Positions 17,613 to 26,401 of a stretch of DNA of 38,459 bases are shown here, in pieces (within the stretch, counting starts at the first letter, position 1; each line of letters begins with the position of its first letter). The notes below the pieces were generated by a model. That model made no database searches and was not told the DNA's origin. It saw nothing but the letters and a program-made list of their open reading frames with translations. The stretch covers positions 1-38,459 of the forward strand of contig CANMPL010000016.1 of the NCBI GenBank assembly GCA_947499715.1, read 5' to 3'. This DNA is from an uncultured Paracoccaceae bacterium. Lineage in GTDB: Bacteria; Pseudomonadota; Alphaproteobacteria; Rhodobacterales; Rhodobacteraceae. The position numbers were made by a program, and so were the translations under genes.

Positions 17613-18641
17613 TCATAACCCCCTATGCTGGATGATGCTCTTGGCCGCAGCCACGACAGATGCCTGTGGTGAAATATAGTCAAGGTCAAGCATCCGGGCC
17701 GCCTTGCTGCCATCGCAAAGGTCCTTGCGGTGCAGCGTCGGCAAGAGCGATTTGACTGCTGTGTCGAAGTAGCTGACAATGTTGACCACAAAGCGAGGTG
17801 CGATCCGCGTGACGGTTTTGCGCCCCGGAATACCATCCTTGATCGCCTGCGCGATTTGGGGAAACCAGAGCCATCCATTGGACAGGATCAACCGCTCGCC
17901 TGCCGTTTCGGGGTGTTCTATGGCGCGGATATGCGCCTCTGCCACGTCGCGGACGTCCACGATGTTAAAGCCAAACATCGGCAGCATTGGGTCTTTGGCC
18001 CCAAGGATGCGTTCAACGATCTGTAAGGATGCGCCGAAGTGCTCATCCAGCGCAGGTCCGGTGACGAGCGCGGGGTTGATGGTCGTCAACGCAATGTCCG
18101 GCGCGTCGGTGGTGACAAAATCCCACGCCGCGCGTTCGGCGCGGGTCTTGGCCTGCGCGTAAGGCATCAGATTTGGCGCATCAACGTCGGTCCAATCGCT
18201 TTCTGTATATGCCGCGGCGTTGGCGGGTGCAGGCCCATGCATCACAGCCATGATAGACGAGGTGAAAATCACGCGCCGCACCCCTGCTGCTTTGGCTGCC
18301 TTAAGCGCACGCAAGGCCCCGTCAACCACCGGGCGGATGATCTGCTGCGGGTCCTTTGGCTGGATGGTCGAGACGGGCGAGGCCGTGTGCATCAGCACAT
18401 CAACACCGGCCATTGCGGCGTCCCAGCCATCGTCAACCCCCAGTTCAAGCACCACAAACCGCAGCCGCGTTTCAAGGTCGCTGGCATCGTTCAACACGGG
18501 TGTGACAGCGGCACGCACCTCGTCGGCGCGTGACATGGATCGGACGGAGCCCACGACGTGATGCCCCCGGTTCAAAAGCCCGGCCACGATGTGTTTTGCG
18601 ATGAAACCTGTGGCGCCAGTCACAAGAACGGTTTGGTTCAC
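17613..18641 (-). CDS. NAD(P)-dependent epimerase/reductase (extended SDR, dihydroflavonol reductase-like)
   Basis: This 342-residue protein is an extended short-chain dehydrogenase. The N-terminal nucleotide motif is VTGATGFIAKHIV; the catalytic YxxxK is in MPYAQAKTRAERAAW. The region MHTASPVSTIQPKDPQQIIRP and DVRDVAEAHIRA are typical of the dihydroflavonol 4-reductase/aldehyde reductase branch. It probably reduces a carbonyl compound with NADPH, but the substrate is open. The start is GTG 18641, supported by a very strong AAGGAGG seven bases upstream. It lies 57 bases downstream of mcd and one base before the META gene. Confidence 0.87.
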   Translation of the reverse strand: MNQTVLVTGATGFIAKHIVAGLLNRGHHVVGSVRSMSRADEVRAAVTPVLNDASDLETRLRFVVLELGVDDGWDAAMAGVDVLMHTASPVSTIQPKDPQQIIRPVVDGALRALKAAKAAGVRRVIFTSSIMAVMHGPAPANAAAYTESDWTDVDAPNLMPYAQAKTRAERAAWDFVTTDAPDIALTTINPALVTGPALDEHFGASLQIVERILGAKDPMLPMFGFNIVDVRDVAEAHIRAIEHPETAGERLILSNGWLWFPQIAQAIKDGIPGRKTVTRIAPRFVVNIVSYFDTAVKSLLPTLHRKDLCDGSKAARMLDLDYISPQASVVAAAKSIIQHRGL

Positions 18642-18698
18642 GATGCAGCCTCCTTCCCCGTGCGAAGATCGGGTAAGGCAGGGCGGATCACAAGGGGC

Positions 18699-20375
18699 CT
18701 AGCTGAGCAAGCGGCGGGCGATCACTTGCGCTTGGATTTCCGCGGCACCCTCAAAGATGTTGAGGATGCGGGCGTCGCACAAGATGCGGCTGATCTTGTA
18801 TTCCAGTGCAAAACCGTTGCCACCGTGGATTTGTAGCGCGTTGTCGGCTGCCGCCCAAGCGACGCGCGCGCCCAACAGTTTCGCCATCCCGGCCTCGAGG
18901 TCGCAGCGGCGGTCGTTGTCCTTTTCGCCCGCGCTGAAGTAGGTCATTTGCCGCGCGATCATGATTTCGACCGCCATCATTGCCAATTTACCTGCCACAC
19001 GGGGGAAGTTGATCAATGCTTTGCCAAATTGGTTGCGGGTCTGGGCGTAGGCCATGCCTTCGTCCAATGCGGATTGCGCCACGCCAACGGCACGGGCCGC
19101 GGTCTGGATTCGCGCAGATTCGAACGTCTGCATCAATTGCTTGAAGCCTTGACCTTCAACGCCACCCAGCAGGTTTTCGCCCTTCACTTTGAAGTCGTCA
19201 AAGTTCAGCGTGTATTCCTTCATCCCGCGATAGCCGAGCACCTCGATCTCGCCACCGGAAATGCCGGGGTCCTGCCATGGTTCGGCGTCGGTGCCGGGGG
19301 TCTTTTCGGCCAGAAACATCGACAAACCCTTATAGTCGTCGGTGTCCGCAACACTGCGGGCCAACACGGTCATCACATGGGTGCGTGCGGCATGGGTGAT
19401 CCATGTTTTGTTGCCGTTGATCACCCAATCGTCGCCCTGTTTGCGCGCCTTGGTGCGCAGCGACCCGAGGTCGGATCCGGTGTTGGGTTCGGTAAAGACC
19501 GCTGTGGGCAGAATTTCGGCAGATGCCAGACCGGGCAGCCACTTTTCTTTTTGGGCATCGGTGCCGCCGCAAAGGATCAGCTCTGCCGCGATCTCGGACC
19601 GTGTGCCAAGAGAGCCGACGCCGATATAACCACGCGACAATTCTTCGCTGACCACACACATCGAGGCCTTGGACAGGCCAAAGCCGCCGTATTCCTCGGG
19701 GATGGTCAAGCCAAAGACGCCCATTTCGGCCATCTCTTCGATGATTTCCATCGGGATCAGCTCGTCATTCAGGTGCCAGTCGTGGGCATGGGGTTCGACG
19801 CGGTCGGCGCTGAACCGACGGAATTGTTCGCGGATCATCTCAAGCTCATCATCAAGGCCGGTTTTGCCCACGGTGATGTCAGCATTATGTTGCTGCATCA
19901 GGTCCACCAACCGCGCGCGGGCCGCTTGGTTATTGCCGCCATCGCAAAGCGTCATGACGGCTGGCAACATCAGGGCGCGGGCGTCGTCCTGGGTCAGGCC
20001 GATATCTTGCAGGCGCACGACTTCGCCCTGGTTCATCTGGATGCCGCCGTAGATCTGCCAAAGGTATTCGCCAAAGGCGATTTGGTGGATCAACTGTTCT
20101 GTTTCGCCGAATTTGCCGTCGGCCTGTAGCCGGTCGGCCCAGCCTTGCATTTGGCGCAAAGATTCCGCGTAGGTCGCAAGCCATGCCAGCCCATGCGCCG
20201 CAGTTTGGTGTTCCTCTATCAACGCGCCAGAAACGCGCCCATCTGCTGTGACCTTGTCGGACACGACGGCCTTGGCACGGGTCAACACCGCGTCGACAGC
20301 GGGCAGAGCGGCGGCGGTCAGGCCAAGAAGATCGTTCAAGATTGGCATGTCAGTTGTCACACTATCACGGGGCAT
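18699..20375 (-). CDS. mcd: Acyl-CoA dehydrogenase, probable (2S)-methylsuccinyl-CoA dehydrogenase
   Basis: This 558-residue FAD enzyme is longer than ordinary acyl-CoA dehydrogenases (about 380-400). It has an N-terminal helical extension of about 160 residues containing HGLAWLATYAESLRQMQGW and IAFGEYLWQIYGGIQMNQGE, the layout known from Mcd of the ethylmalonyl-CoA pathway. The dehydrogenase core follows, with AVFTEPNTGSDLGSLRTKA and the C-terminal signature IHGGNGFALEY...CDARILNIFEG. Glu542 of FEGAAE sits at the catalytic-base position. Mcd oxidises methylsuccinyl-CoA to mesaconyl-CoA and passes electrons to ETF, encoded here at 30831-32515. I chose ATG 20375 with AAGGA upstream. Another long-form acyl-CoA dehydrogenase role is possible. 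Confidence 0.8.
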   Translation of the reverse strand: MPRDSVTTDMPILNDLLGLTAAALPAVDAVLTRAKAVVSDKVTADGRVSGALIEEHQTAAHGLAWLATYAESLRQMQGWADRLQADGKFGETEQLIHQIAFGEYLWQIYGGIQMNQGEVVRLQDIGLTQDDARALMLPAVMTLCDGGNNQAARARLVDLMQQHNADITVGKTGLDDELEMIREQFRRFSADRVEPHAHDWHLNDELIPMEIIEEMAEMGVFGLTIPEEYGGFGLSKASMCVVSEELSRGYIGVGSLGTRSEIAAELILCGGTDAQKEKWLPGLASAEILPTAVFTEPNTGSDLGSLRTKARKQGDDWVINGNKTWITHAARTHVMTVLARSVADTDDYKGLSMFLAEKTPGTDAEPWQDPGISGGEIEVLGYRGMKEYTLNFDDFKVKGENLLGGVEGQGFKQLMQTFESARIQTAARAVGVAQSALDEGMAYAQTRNQFGKALINFPRVAGKLAMMAVEIMIARQMTYFSAGEKDNDRRCDLEAGMAKLLGARVAWAAADNALQIHGGNGFALEYKISRILCDARILNIFEGAAEIQAQVIARRLLS

Positions 20376-20425
20376 CAGAGAATCCTTGCTTTTGCAGGTG
20401 CAGAAATAACGCCTTCGCAATCGCA

Positions 20426-20442
20426 GCGCAATATTAATGCGC
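20426..20442. promoter_or_regulatory. Dyad and direct repeat upstream of mcd
   Basis: GCGCA (20426-20430) and TGCGC (20438-20442) are inverted around ATATTAA; GCGCAAT also recurs directly at 20426 and 20439, 13 bases apart. The site is about 50 bases before the mcd start in an AT-rich stretch, so it could be an operator or overlap the promoter. No regulator can be named. Confidence 0.35.
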
Positions 20443-20523
20443 AATTATATTCAAAAAAGACCGAAAATGTCGCACCGAAATATAGCACAAGTTGCTCTGC
20501 GAGGGGTGGGCAGATTGCCCGTG

Positions 20524-21057
20524 CTACGACAACAACTCTTCAAATCCGCAGATCGTTGCAAGTTCAGGAACCATTTCAGGGGCCACGACCTCGAACGTGG
20601 TGCGATACAATACGGTGCCGTTCTTGCTGGCCTCCATCTGCCAGATGCCGCGCACAAGTTCGTAGTCATAGTCGAATTGGTAAAACGTCAATGTCGGATC
20701 AAGACCGCTGATCCGGGTTTCAAAGCTTTGGCTGACCGCGCCGGTTGCACCCATCGGAGGGTGCGTGACGGTCATGGTGACGGTGTCGATGCCCATCGCC
20801 GCCTCTGACATGGCTTTGGTGCCAAAGCCGATGCCCAGCACCGCAGGCACCCGGTTGGACAGCGACACAAAGGGCGGTTCTTCTTCGATCAAATGGGTGC
20901 TGCCTGCCAGTGTCCCCGGTGCCGGAGACGATCCAACAGTTGGTGGCGGGCAAACCACGCCACTTTGAACGCTGGCGATGTTCGGCGACATCTGATCGGG
21001 CGCCGGTTGGGCAAGTGCCAAGGCCGGTAACATGATCATCAGGGCGGAAAGGCGCAT
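20524..21057 (-). CDS. DUF3859-type secreted protein, second tandem copy
   Basis: This 177-residue protein begins MRLSALMIMLPALALAQ, a signal peptide likely cut after ALA. The mature part includes a GIGFGTKA motif, a VTHPPMG segment, LTFYQFDYDYELVRGIWQ and a VLYRTTFEVV strand, which together resemble the DUF3859 family of periplasmic beta-sandwich proteins. The gene directly upstream encodes a diverged paralogue. I chose ATG 21057, with ATGGA seven bases before it; an ATG at 21069 would overlap the previous stop and break the signal peptide. Two cysteines (VVCPPP and ATICGF) may form a disulfide. The function is unknown. Confidence 0.72.
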   Translation of the reverse strand: MRLSALMIMLPALALAQPAPDQMSPNIASVQSGVVCPPPTVGSSPAPGTLAGSTHLIEEEPPFVSLSNRVPAVLGIGFGTKAMSEAAMGIDTVTMTVTHPPMGATGAVSQSFETRISGLDPTLTFYQFDYDYELVRGIWQMEASKNGTVLYRTTFEVVAPEMVPELATICGFEELLS

Positions 21058-21061
21058 CGCA

Positions 21062-21601
21062 TTATCCATCGTTGTTCTCAAACGCCGCAGCGCAGGTCCG
21101 ACCGGCAAATGCCCCGTTTTTGTCGGGCACAAGTGTCAGCACGTGGCGATAAATCACGCGATCATCTTTCAGATAGGTGAACTCCCACCTGCCGGGGGTC
21201 ACTTCTTTCTCGCGGCCGAAGCCATAAAAGCTAAGCGCATTGGTATGGGCGGGCAGGCTCGTCGACCAGCTTTGGCGCGTTTCTCCGCTGTCGTTCAACG
21301 CTGGGTGATCGACCACGACGGTCACGTCTTCCAAGCGGTCTGGGCCTGTCGCGCGCAGTGCAAAGCCAAAGGCTGTGCCCGGCAGCGCCAGAACGCGGTC
21401 CGCTGCAATTTCGACGGTGTTGGGGGATCCGCTTGGAAAGGTCCAATCCCAAAGGTCAGGTTGGTCGGCGGTCGGTTGCGGGTCCATATTCACGCAGAAT
21501 TCAATCGGCACGGCACTCGCGATCAAAGGATCTGTGCTGCCGATTTGCTGGGCGGACAGTGGCGTGCCAATCGCAAGGCAAAGAAAAAGGGTCAGGCGCA
21601 T
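21062..21601 (-). CDS. DUF3859-type secreted protein, first tandem copy
   Basis: The 179-residue protein has a signal peptide MRLTLFLCLAIGTPLSAQ. Aligned by eye with the downstream gene it shares the pattern GxAFGFALRA, a VVVDHPALND segment, LSFYGFGREKEVTPGRWEF and the strand VIYRHVLTLV, plus two outlying cysteines (FCVNM and RTCAA). The two genes thus appear to be an old tandem duplication, separated by four bases. It lies 41 bases downstream of pckA and may be read from the pckA promoter, though no ligand or function is known. Confidence 0.72.
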   Translation of the reverse strand: MRLTLFLCLAIGTPLSAQQIGSTDPLIASAVPIEFCVNMDPQPTADQPDLWDWTFPSGSPNTVEIAADRVLALPGTAFGFALRATGPDRLEDVTVVVDHPALNDSGETRQSWSTSLPAHTNALSFYGFGREKEVTPGRWEFTYLKDDRVIYRHVLTLVPDKNGAFAGRTCAAAFENNDG

Positions 21602-21642
21602 GGCCTGACCCTAATCCGTCTTTGAAGGGTTGAAAACGGGTC

Positions 21643-23241
21643 CTAGCCGATGGCGGCGGCTTTCACGTCATCGTCAATGAACGGAACATATTTTTCAAAG
21701 TTATCGCTGAACATTGTGACCAGCTTTTGGGCCTGCGCGTCGTAGGCGGCCTTATCAGCCCAGGTTTCGCGCGGGTTCAGCAGGCGGCTGTCGACGCCCT
21801 CGCAGGTTAGGGGCACTTCAAAGCCAAAGTGGGTGTCCTTGATAAAGGCGTTTTCCACCAATGACCCATCCAGCGCCGCGGCCAAAAGGGCGCGGGTTGC
21901 CTTGATCGGCATCCGGCTGCCGGTGCCATAGGCCCCTCCGGTCCAGCCGGTGTTAACAAGCCAGCAGGTTGCGCCGTGGCTGGCGATCTTGTTTTGCAGC
22001 AACTTGCCGTAGACTTCTGGGCGGCGTGGCATGAATGGCGCGCCAAAGCAGGTGCTGAATGTGGGCTCTGGCTCGGTCACGCCGCGTTCTGTGCCCGCCA
22101 CCTTGGAGGTAAAGCCAGAGAGGAAGTGATACATCGCCTGCGCCGGTGTCAGGCGGCTGATGGGAGGGAGGACACCAAAAGCGTCGCAGGTCAGCATGAT
22201 GATGTTCTTTGGATGCCCGCCAAGTGCCGTGTCGCTGGCGTTACCGATGTAGTTTAACGGATAGGCGCAACGCATGTTCGCGGTCAGGCTGTCGTCTTCA
22301 AAGTCCAGTTCTTTCGTCTCTGGGTCGAATACCATGTTCTCGATCACCGTATGAGGCATGGAACAGGTGGCATAAATGTCAGGCTCGGCCTTTGGGTCCA
22401 GCCCGATGGTCTTGGCATAGCAGCCGCCTTCAAAGTTGAAGGTGCCACGCTCTGACCAGCCATGCTCGTCGTCGCCAATCAGCACGCGGCTGGGATCAGC
22501 CGATAGGGTCGTTTTGCCTGTGCCGGACAGGCCAAAGAAGACGGCGGTATCAACCGGGTTGCCCGGCGCGTGGTTCGCGCTGCAGTGCATCGGCATGATG
22601 CCTTTTTCGGGCAAGAGATAGTTGAGCAAGGTAAAGACGGATTTCTTGTTTTCGCCGGCGTATTCGGTGCCAGCAATCAGGATGATCTTACGGGCAAAGT
22701 TCAGCGAAATGACCGTCTCGCTACGGCAGCCGTGCTTGGCGGGGTCCGCCTTGAAGCTGGGGCAGTTGATGATGGTCCAGTCCGGTGCAAAAGTCGCAAG
22801 CTCGTCTTGCGCGGGACGGCGCAGCAAGTGGCGGATGAACAGCCCATGCCATGTCAGTTCCGTCACAACGCGCACATCCAGACGGTGTTCAGGGTCCGCG
22901 CCACCAAAAAGATCCTGTACGCGGTATGTGCCACCTTGCATATGCGCGATCATATCGTCGTAAAGCTGGTCAAAGGCCACAGGGTCCATCGGCGGGTTGT
23001 TGTCCCACCAGATCGTGTCCTCGACCTCTGGCGTGCGGACAACGAATTTGTCCTTTGGCGACCGACCTGTGTGCTTGCCAGTCGAGACGAGAAACGTCCC
23101 GCCTTGGCCTTCAACACCTTCGCCAGCGGCGATGGCGGCGGCCTGCAATGTGGCTTCATCCTCGTTGTAATACACAGCACCGAGCCCTGTGATGCCTTGT
23201 TGCGCAAGCGTCATCTGCGGGTTGACCGTTCCGTGGTCCAT
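21643..23241 (-). CDS. pckA: Phosphoenolpyruvate carboxykinase (ATP)
   Basis: PckA converts oxaloacetate and ATP into PEP, CO2 and ADP, the entry to gluconeogenesis. The ATP-type enzyme is clear: 532 residues, kinase 1a loop [16 protein letters not shown] with K243 near residue 243, the metal and oxaloacetate-binding regions FFGLSGTGK and the downstream [21 protein letters not shown], and a C-terminal [21 protein letters not shown] adenine-binding part. GGAG stands seven bases before the ATG. It is divergent from chvI across 298 bases. In Agrobacterium tumefaciens the neighbouring ChvG/ChvI pair is reported to control pckA under acid conditions, so the same regulation is plausible here. Confidence 0.97.
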   Translation of the reverse strand: MDHGTVNPQMTLAQQGITGLGAVYYNEDEATLQAAAIAAGEGVEGQGGTFLVSTGKHTGRSPKDKFVVRTPEVEDTIWWDNNPPMDPVAFDQLYDDMIAHMQGGTYRVQDLFGGADPEHRLDVRVVTELTWHGLFIRHLLRRPAQDELATFAPDWTIINCPSFKADPAKHGCRSETVISLNFARKIILIAGTEYAGENKKSVFTLLNYLLPEKGIMPMHCSANHAPGNPVDTAVFFGLSGTGKTTLSADPSRVLIGDDEHGWSERGTFNFEGGCYAKTIGLDPKAEPDIYATCSMPHTVIENMVFDPETKELDFEDDSLTANMRCAYPLNYIGNASDTALGGHPKNIIMLTCDAFGVLPPISRLTPAQAMYHFLSGFTSKVAGTERGVTEPEPTFSTCFGAPFMPRRPEVYGKLLQNKIASHGATCWLVNTGWTGGAYGTGSRMPIKATRALLAAALDGSLVENAFIKDTHFGFEVPLTCEGVDSRLLNPRETWADKAAYDAQAQKLVTMFSDNFEKYVPFIDDDVKAAAIG

Positions 23242-23332
23242 TGGGATGCTCCATAGCTGATTGGGCCAAAATCGACCCGGACCACACCACTTAGCACCAT
23301 GATTTTAAGCGCGAATACCCCCCCGGACCCAC

Positions 23333-23365
23333 GTTAGCGCAACCATTTCCATGTTAACGCCACCA
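23333..23365. promoter_or_regulatory. Direct repeats in the pckA-chvI control region
   Basis: GTTAGCGCAACCA (23333-23345) and GTTAACGCCACCA (23353-23365) match at 11 of 13 positions and are 20 bases apart, about two helical turns. They lie about 92 bases upstream of pckA in the 298-base divergent region. OmpR-family regulators such as ChvI often bind direct repeats, so this is a candidate ChvI site. Confidence 0.4.
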
Positions 23366-23468
23366 ATTCAAAGCGTGACCTTTTTGAAACGCAGTTAATG
23401 TCAAAATAACCCCTCAGGGCACAAATAAGGCACACATCACGGCCTGATTCGTAGTTGAGACTTGATTC

Positions 23469-23489
23469 GTTTCTCCAAAACGGGGAAAC
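23469..23489 (+). promoter_or_regulatory. Stem-loop upstream of chvI
   Basis: GTTTCTCC (23469-23476) pairs with GGGGAAAC (23482-23489) with one G-U pair and an AAAAC loop. It lies 50 bases before the chvI ATG. It could be a leader structure or the end of an upstream transcript; there is no T tract behind it. Confidence 0.3.
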
Positions 23490-23539
23490 CTTGGCAAAAA
23501 GCAGGCAAGATCAACAATAAAGCAGTAAGGGTCAAACCC

Positions 23540-24241
23540 ATGTCAAAAATCGCACTTGTGGACGACGACAGGAACATCCTGACGTCGGTCTCCATGACTC
23601 TCGAAGCCGAAGGGTTCGAAGTCGAAACATATAACGATGGCCAATCCGCGCTGGACGCTTTCAACAAGCGTATGCCCGATATGGCGGTGCTCGACATCAA
23701 GATGCCGCGTATGGATGGCATGGATTTGTTGCAGCGTCTGCGCCAGAAAACCTCTATGCCGGTCATTTTTCTGACGTCCAAGGACGACGAGATCGACGAG
23801 GTTCTGGGCCTGCGCATGGGCGCAGACGACTACGTCAAGAAGCCCTTCAGCCAGCGGTTGCTGGTGGAACGCATCCGCGCGCTGCTGCGCCGTCAGGATG
23901 TGATTTCCGGTGAAGAGGTTGAAGAAACCGAAGAAACCAAGGTCATGATCCGCGGTGAACTGACCATGGATCCGCTGCGCCACGCGGTAAAGTGGAAAGG
24001 CCAGGACGTGTCCCTGACCGTGACGGAATTCCTGCTGTTGCAGGCGCTGGCACAACGCCCCGGCTTTGTGAAATCGCGCGACCAGTTGATGGACGTGGCC
24101 TATGATGATCAGGTCTACGTTGACGATCGCACCATCGACAGCCACATCAAACGCCTGCGCAAAAAAATGCGGATGGCTGATGATGAGTTTTCGGCGATCG
24201 AAACGCTTTACGGTATCGGGTATCGCTACAACGAAGAGTAA
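23540..24241 (+). CDS. chvI: Response regulator transcription factor ChvI
   Basis: ChvI is the OmpR/PhoB-type regulator paired with ChvG. The 233-residue protein has a receiver domain beginning [13 protein letters not shown], phospho-acceptor D52 in [11 protein letters not shown], and the conserved lysine region TSKDDE. The winged-helix domain follows, with [23 protein letters not shown] and the closing [10 protein letters not shown] and [11 protein letters not shown] chose ATG 23540, with AAGG upstream; an in-frame earlier start adds 26 basic residues unlike the family. In alphaproteobacteria this pair senses acid or envelope stress and controls many surface and carbon genes. It is followed three bases later by chvG. 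Confidence 0.95.
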   Translation: MSKIALVDDDRNILTSVSMTLEAEGFEVETYNDGQSALDAFNKRMPDMAVLDIKMPRMDGMDLLQRLRQKTSMPVIFLTSKDDEIDEVLGLRMGADDYVKKPFSQRLLVERIRALLRRQDVISGEEVEETEETKVMIRGELTMDPLRHAVKWKGQDVSLTVTEFLLLQALAQRPGFVKSRDQLMDVAYDDQVYVDDRTIDSHIKRLRKKMRMADDEFSAIETLYGIGYRYNEE

Positions 24242-24244
24242 GTG

Positions 24245-25975
24245 ATGGCCGATGTCTCTGACATTGATGTGCGTGACCTGAACTCGGTCCGGCGTGCGGC
24301 GAAAAGCCAGCCGGACCTTGTGCTCGGTGACGACTGGGTGTCGCCCACAGCCTTGCACGAACAGGAAATGTTGGCGCATCGGCGCAGCCGGGGCCTGATC
24401 CAGCTGCGCAATTCGCCAATTGCGCGCAAGATCATAACCTTCAACCTGATCGCGATGATCCTGCTTGTTGCGGGTGTGCTGTATCTGAACCCCAGCCGCG
24501 ACAATCTGGCCTTTCAACGGGCCAATGGCCTCGTGAATGAGGCAGAGCTGATTGCCGACGTGCTTGAGGCGCGGATGCCAATGACGGCGCCGGTCGACCT
24601 GATCACCGGCGACGGCATTGATGTGGTGAACACGCTGGCCGAAATGGACCTGCGCGGCGGCATCGATGTGGCGGTTTATGATCCGTCAGGCACGCTGATT
24701 GCGACCGCCAAGGGTGCGCGCGGCGGATCGGCGATTGACGGGCTGGAACGCGACGACAGTGCCACGTTTATCAGTGATTTCCTGGCAAAGGTCTGGGGGT
24801 CCATGCGCGCCGTGGTCAGCGTGGACAGCCAAACCATAGATGCTTTGAACGACACCACGCCCGAAGACATTCGGGCCGTCATGGAAAATGGCACCGGTGT
24901 CAGCGCGCTGAGCACCGCAAAGGGTACGACCTTTGTGGTCTCAACCCCGATTTCGCAGAATGGCCGCCCGGTCGGCGTTGTCTTGATCTCTTCTGCTGCT
25001 GGCGAACTCGACGCTCTTGTTGCGCGCGAGCGTGAACAGGTGCTGCGCCTGTTCCTTGTTGGCATCCTGATTTCCATCGGGCTAAGCCTTGTTCTGGCCT
25101 CGACAATTGCCAACCCGCTGGCAGATCTTGCCGCCGCGGCAGAGCTTGGGCGCGACAAGAACGCCCGCAAAATGTCACCGACCAAAGTGCGCATTCCCGA
25201 TCTGACCGCCCGGCCGGACGAAATTGGCCGCCTGTCCGGCGCGCTGCGCGGCATGGTGCAGGCGCTATACGAGCGGATTGAGGGCAATGAACAATTTGCC
25301 GCCGACGTGGCACATGAAATCAAGAACCCGCTGGCGTCTTTGCGGTCTGCCGTGGGCACGATGCGCATCGCAAAGCGCGAAGATCAGCGCGAAAAAATGC
25401 TCGAGGTGATCGAACACGATGTGCGCCGGTTGGACCGGCTGGTCAGCGATATCTCCAACGCGTCGCGGCTGGATAGTGAGCTGGTGAAGGAAGAAGAGGA
25501 AGCCTTTGATCTTCTCAAGATGCTGGGCAACCTCAATGAGTTTCTTGGGAAAGAGGCGGCGTCAAAAGGCATCGAATATATTGCTGACTTGCCCGAACAA
25601 CCCATTCAGGTGCTTGGTCTGGAAGGACGACTTGCGCAGGTCTTTGTGAACCTGATCACCAACGCGATTTCCTTTTGCGAGGACGGTGACGCCATTCGCG
25701 TCTGGGCGCGCAAGCGTGAAAACCGTGTGCTGATTGTTGTCGAAGACACAGGCCCCGGCATCCCCAACGAGGCGCTGCAAAAGGTGTTCCAACGCTTCTA
25801 TTCGGAACGGCCAGAGGGTCAATTTGGCGACAACTCCGGTCTTGGCCTTGCGATCTCAAAACAGATTATCGAGGCGCATGGCGGCGTGATCTGGGCGGAA
25901 AACATCCGCCCCGGAGAGGCTGACATGACGTCAGAGCCGCTGGGCGCGCGTTTCGTTGTAGGTCTGCCGGTCTAG
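24245..25975 (+). CDS. chvG: Sensor histidine kinase ChvG
   Basis: The 576-residue kinase has a cytoplasmic N-tail of about 60 residues, a first membrane helix (ITFNLIAMILLVAGVLYL, about 63-82), a periplasmic sensing domain, and a second helix near 267-288 (FLVGILISIGLSLVL) leading into HAMP. The phospho-acceptor is H357 in DVAHEIKNPLASL. The ATPase part has an N-box at NLITNAISFC, VEDTGPGIP and GLGLAISKQI. It should phosphorylate ChvI. In other alphaproteobacteria ChvG is held in check by the periplasmic ExoR protein, whose gene is not in this window. The long cytoplasmic N-tail is common in the family. Confidence 0.94.
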   Translation: MADVSDIDVRDLNSVRRAAKSQPDLVLGDDWVSPTALHEQEMLAHRRSRGLIQLRNSPIARKIITFNLIAMILLVAGVLYLNPSRDNLAFQRANGLVNEAELIADVLEARMPMTAPVDLITGDGIDVVNTLAEMDLRGGIDVAVYDPSGTLIATAKGARGGSAIDGLERDDSATFISDFLAKVWGSMRAVVSVDSQTIDALNDTTPEDIRAVMENGTGVSALSTAKGTTFVVSTPISQNGRPVGVVLISSAAGELDALVAREREQVLRLFLVGILISIGLSLVLASTIANPLADLAAAAELGRDKNARKMSPTKVRIPDLTARPDEIGRLSGALRGMVQALYERIEGNEQFAADVAHEIKNPLASLRSAVGTMRIAKREDQREKMLEVIEHDVRRLDRLVSDISNASRLDSELVKEEEEAFDLLKMLGNLNEFLGKEAASKGIEYIADLPEQPIQVLGLEGRLAQVFVNLITNAISFCEDGDAIRVWARKRENRVLIVVEDTGPGIPNEALQKVFQRFYSERPEGQFGDNSGLGLAISKQIIEAHGGVIWAENIRPGEADMTSEPLGARFVVGLPV

Positions 25976-25978
25976 ATC

Positions 25979-26401
25979 ATGACTATGCAGACCTTGCACG
26001 CCACTTGCGTCGATATCGACGGGCAGGGTGTGCTGATCACCGGTCGCTCGGGCAGCGGCAAATCAACACTTGCGCTGCATTTGATCGCCCTTGGCGCAAA
26101 TCTGGTGGCTGACGACCAGACAGAGGTCTTTGTCGAAGACGCTTGCCTGACGGCACGCCGTCCCGCGACCTTACCACCGCTGATCGAGGCACGCGGCGTG
26201 GGCCTCTTGACCGCGCCAATCATTGCGAAATCACTGGTCAAACTGGCGATTGACATGGACACCATCGAGGCGGAGCGCTTGCCGACGGCACGTCACGTCA
26301 CGTATTTGGGATGTGACATCCCCTTGCTTCACAGGGTAGAGGGCCTACATTTCCCTCCTGCGATCCTCTTGATGATCCGCCATGGGCGGAGGATGCCATG
26401 A
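25979..26401 (+). CDS. hprK: HPr kinase/phosphorylase, short alphaproteobacterial form
   Basis: HprK phosphorylates HPr on Ser46. This 140-residue protein carries the P-loop [13 protein letters not shown] and the following [12 protein letters not shown], the catalytic-domain signature. It lacks the N-terminal domain of the about 310-residue Firmicutes enzymes; short forms such as this are usual in alphaproteobacteria, so it is not a truncation. It starts three bases after chvG and its stop overlaps rapZ by four. HPr with Ser46 is encoded 1.3 kb downstream, giving a complete kinase-target pair. Confidence 0.92.
   Translation: MTMQTLHATCVDIDGQGVLITGRSGSGKSTLALHLIALGANLVADDQTEVFVEDACLTARRPATLPPLIEARGVGLLTAPIIAKSLVKLAIDMDTIEAERLPTARHVTYLGCDIPLLHRVEGLHFPPAILLMIRHGRRMP

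Noticed and set aside
18948-20129. A 393-residue plus-strand open frame antisense to mcd
   Set aside because: It is a shadow of the dehydrogenase; no start site or motif supports it.
21602-21642. A terminator between pckA and the DUF3859 gene
   Set aside because: GACCC and GGGTC could pair only over a loop of more than 20 bases with no T tract, so it is not convincing.
25979-26401. hprK considered as a truncated gene
   Set aside because: Short HprK lacking the N-terminal domain is normal in alphaproteobacteria; P-loop and context are intact.
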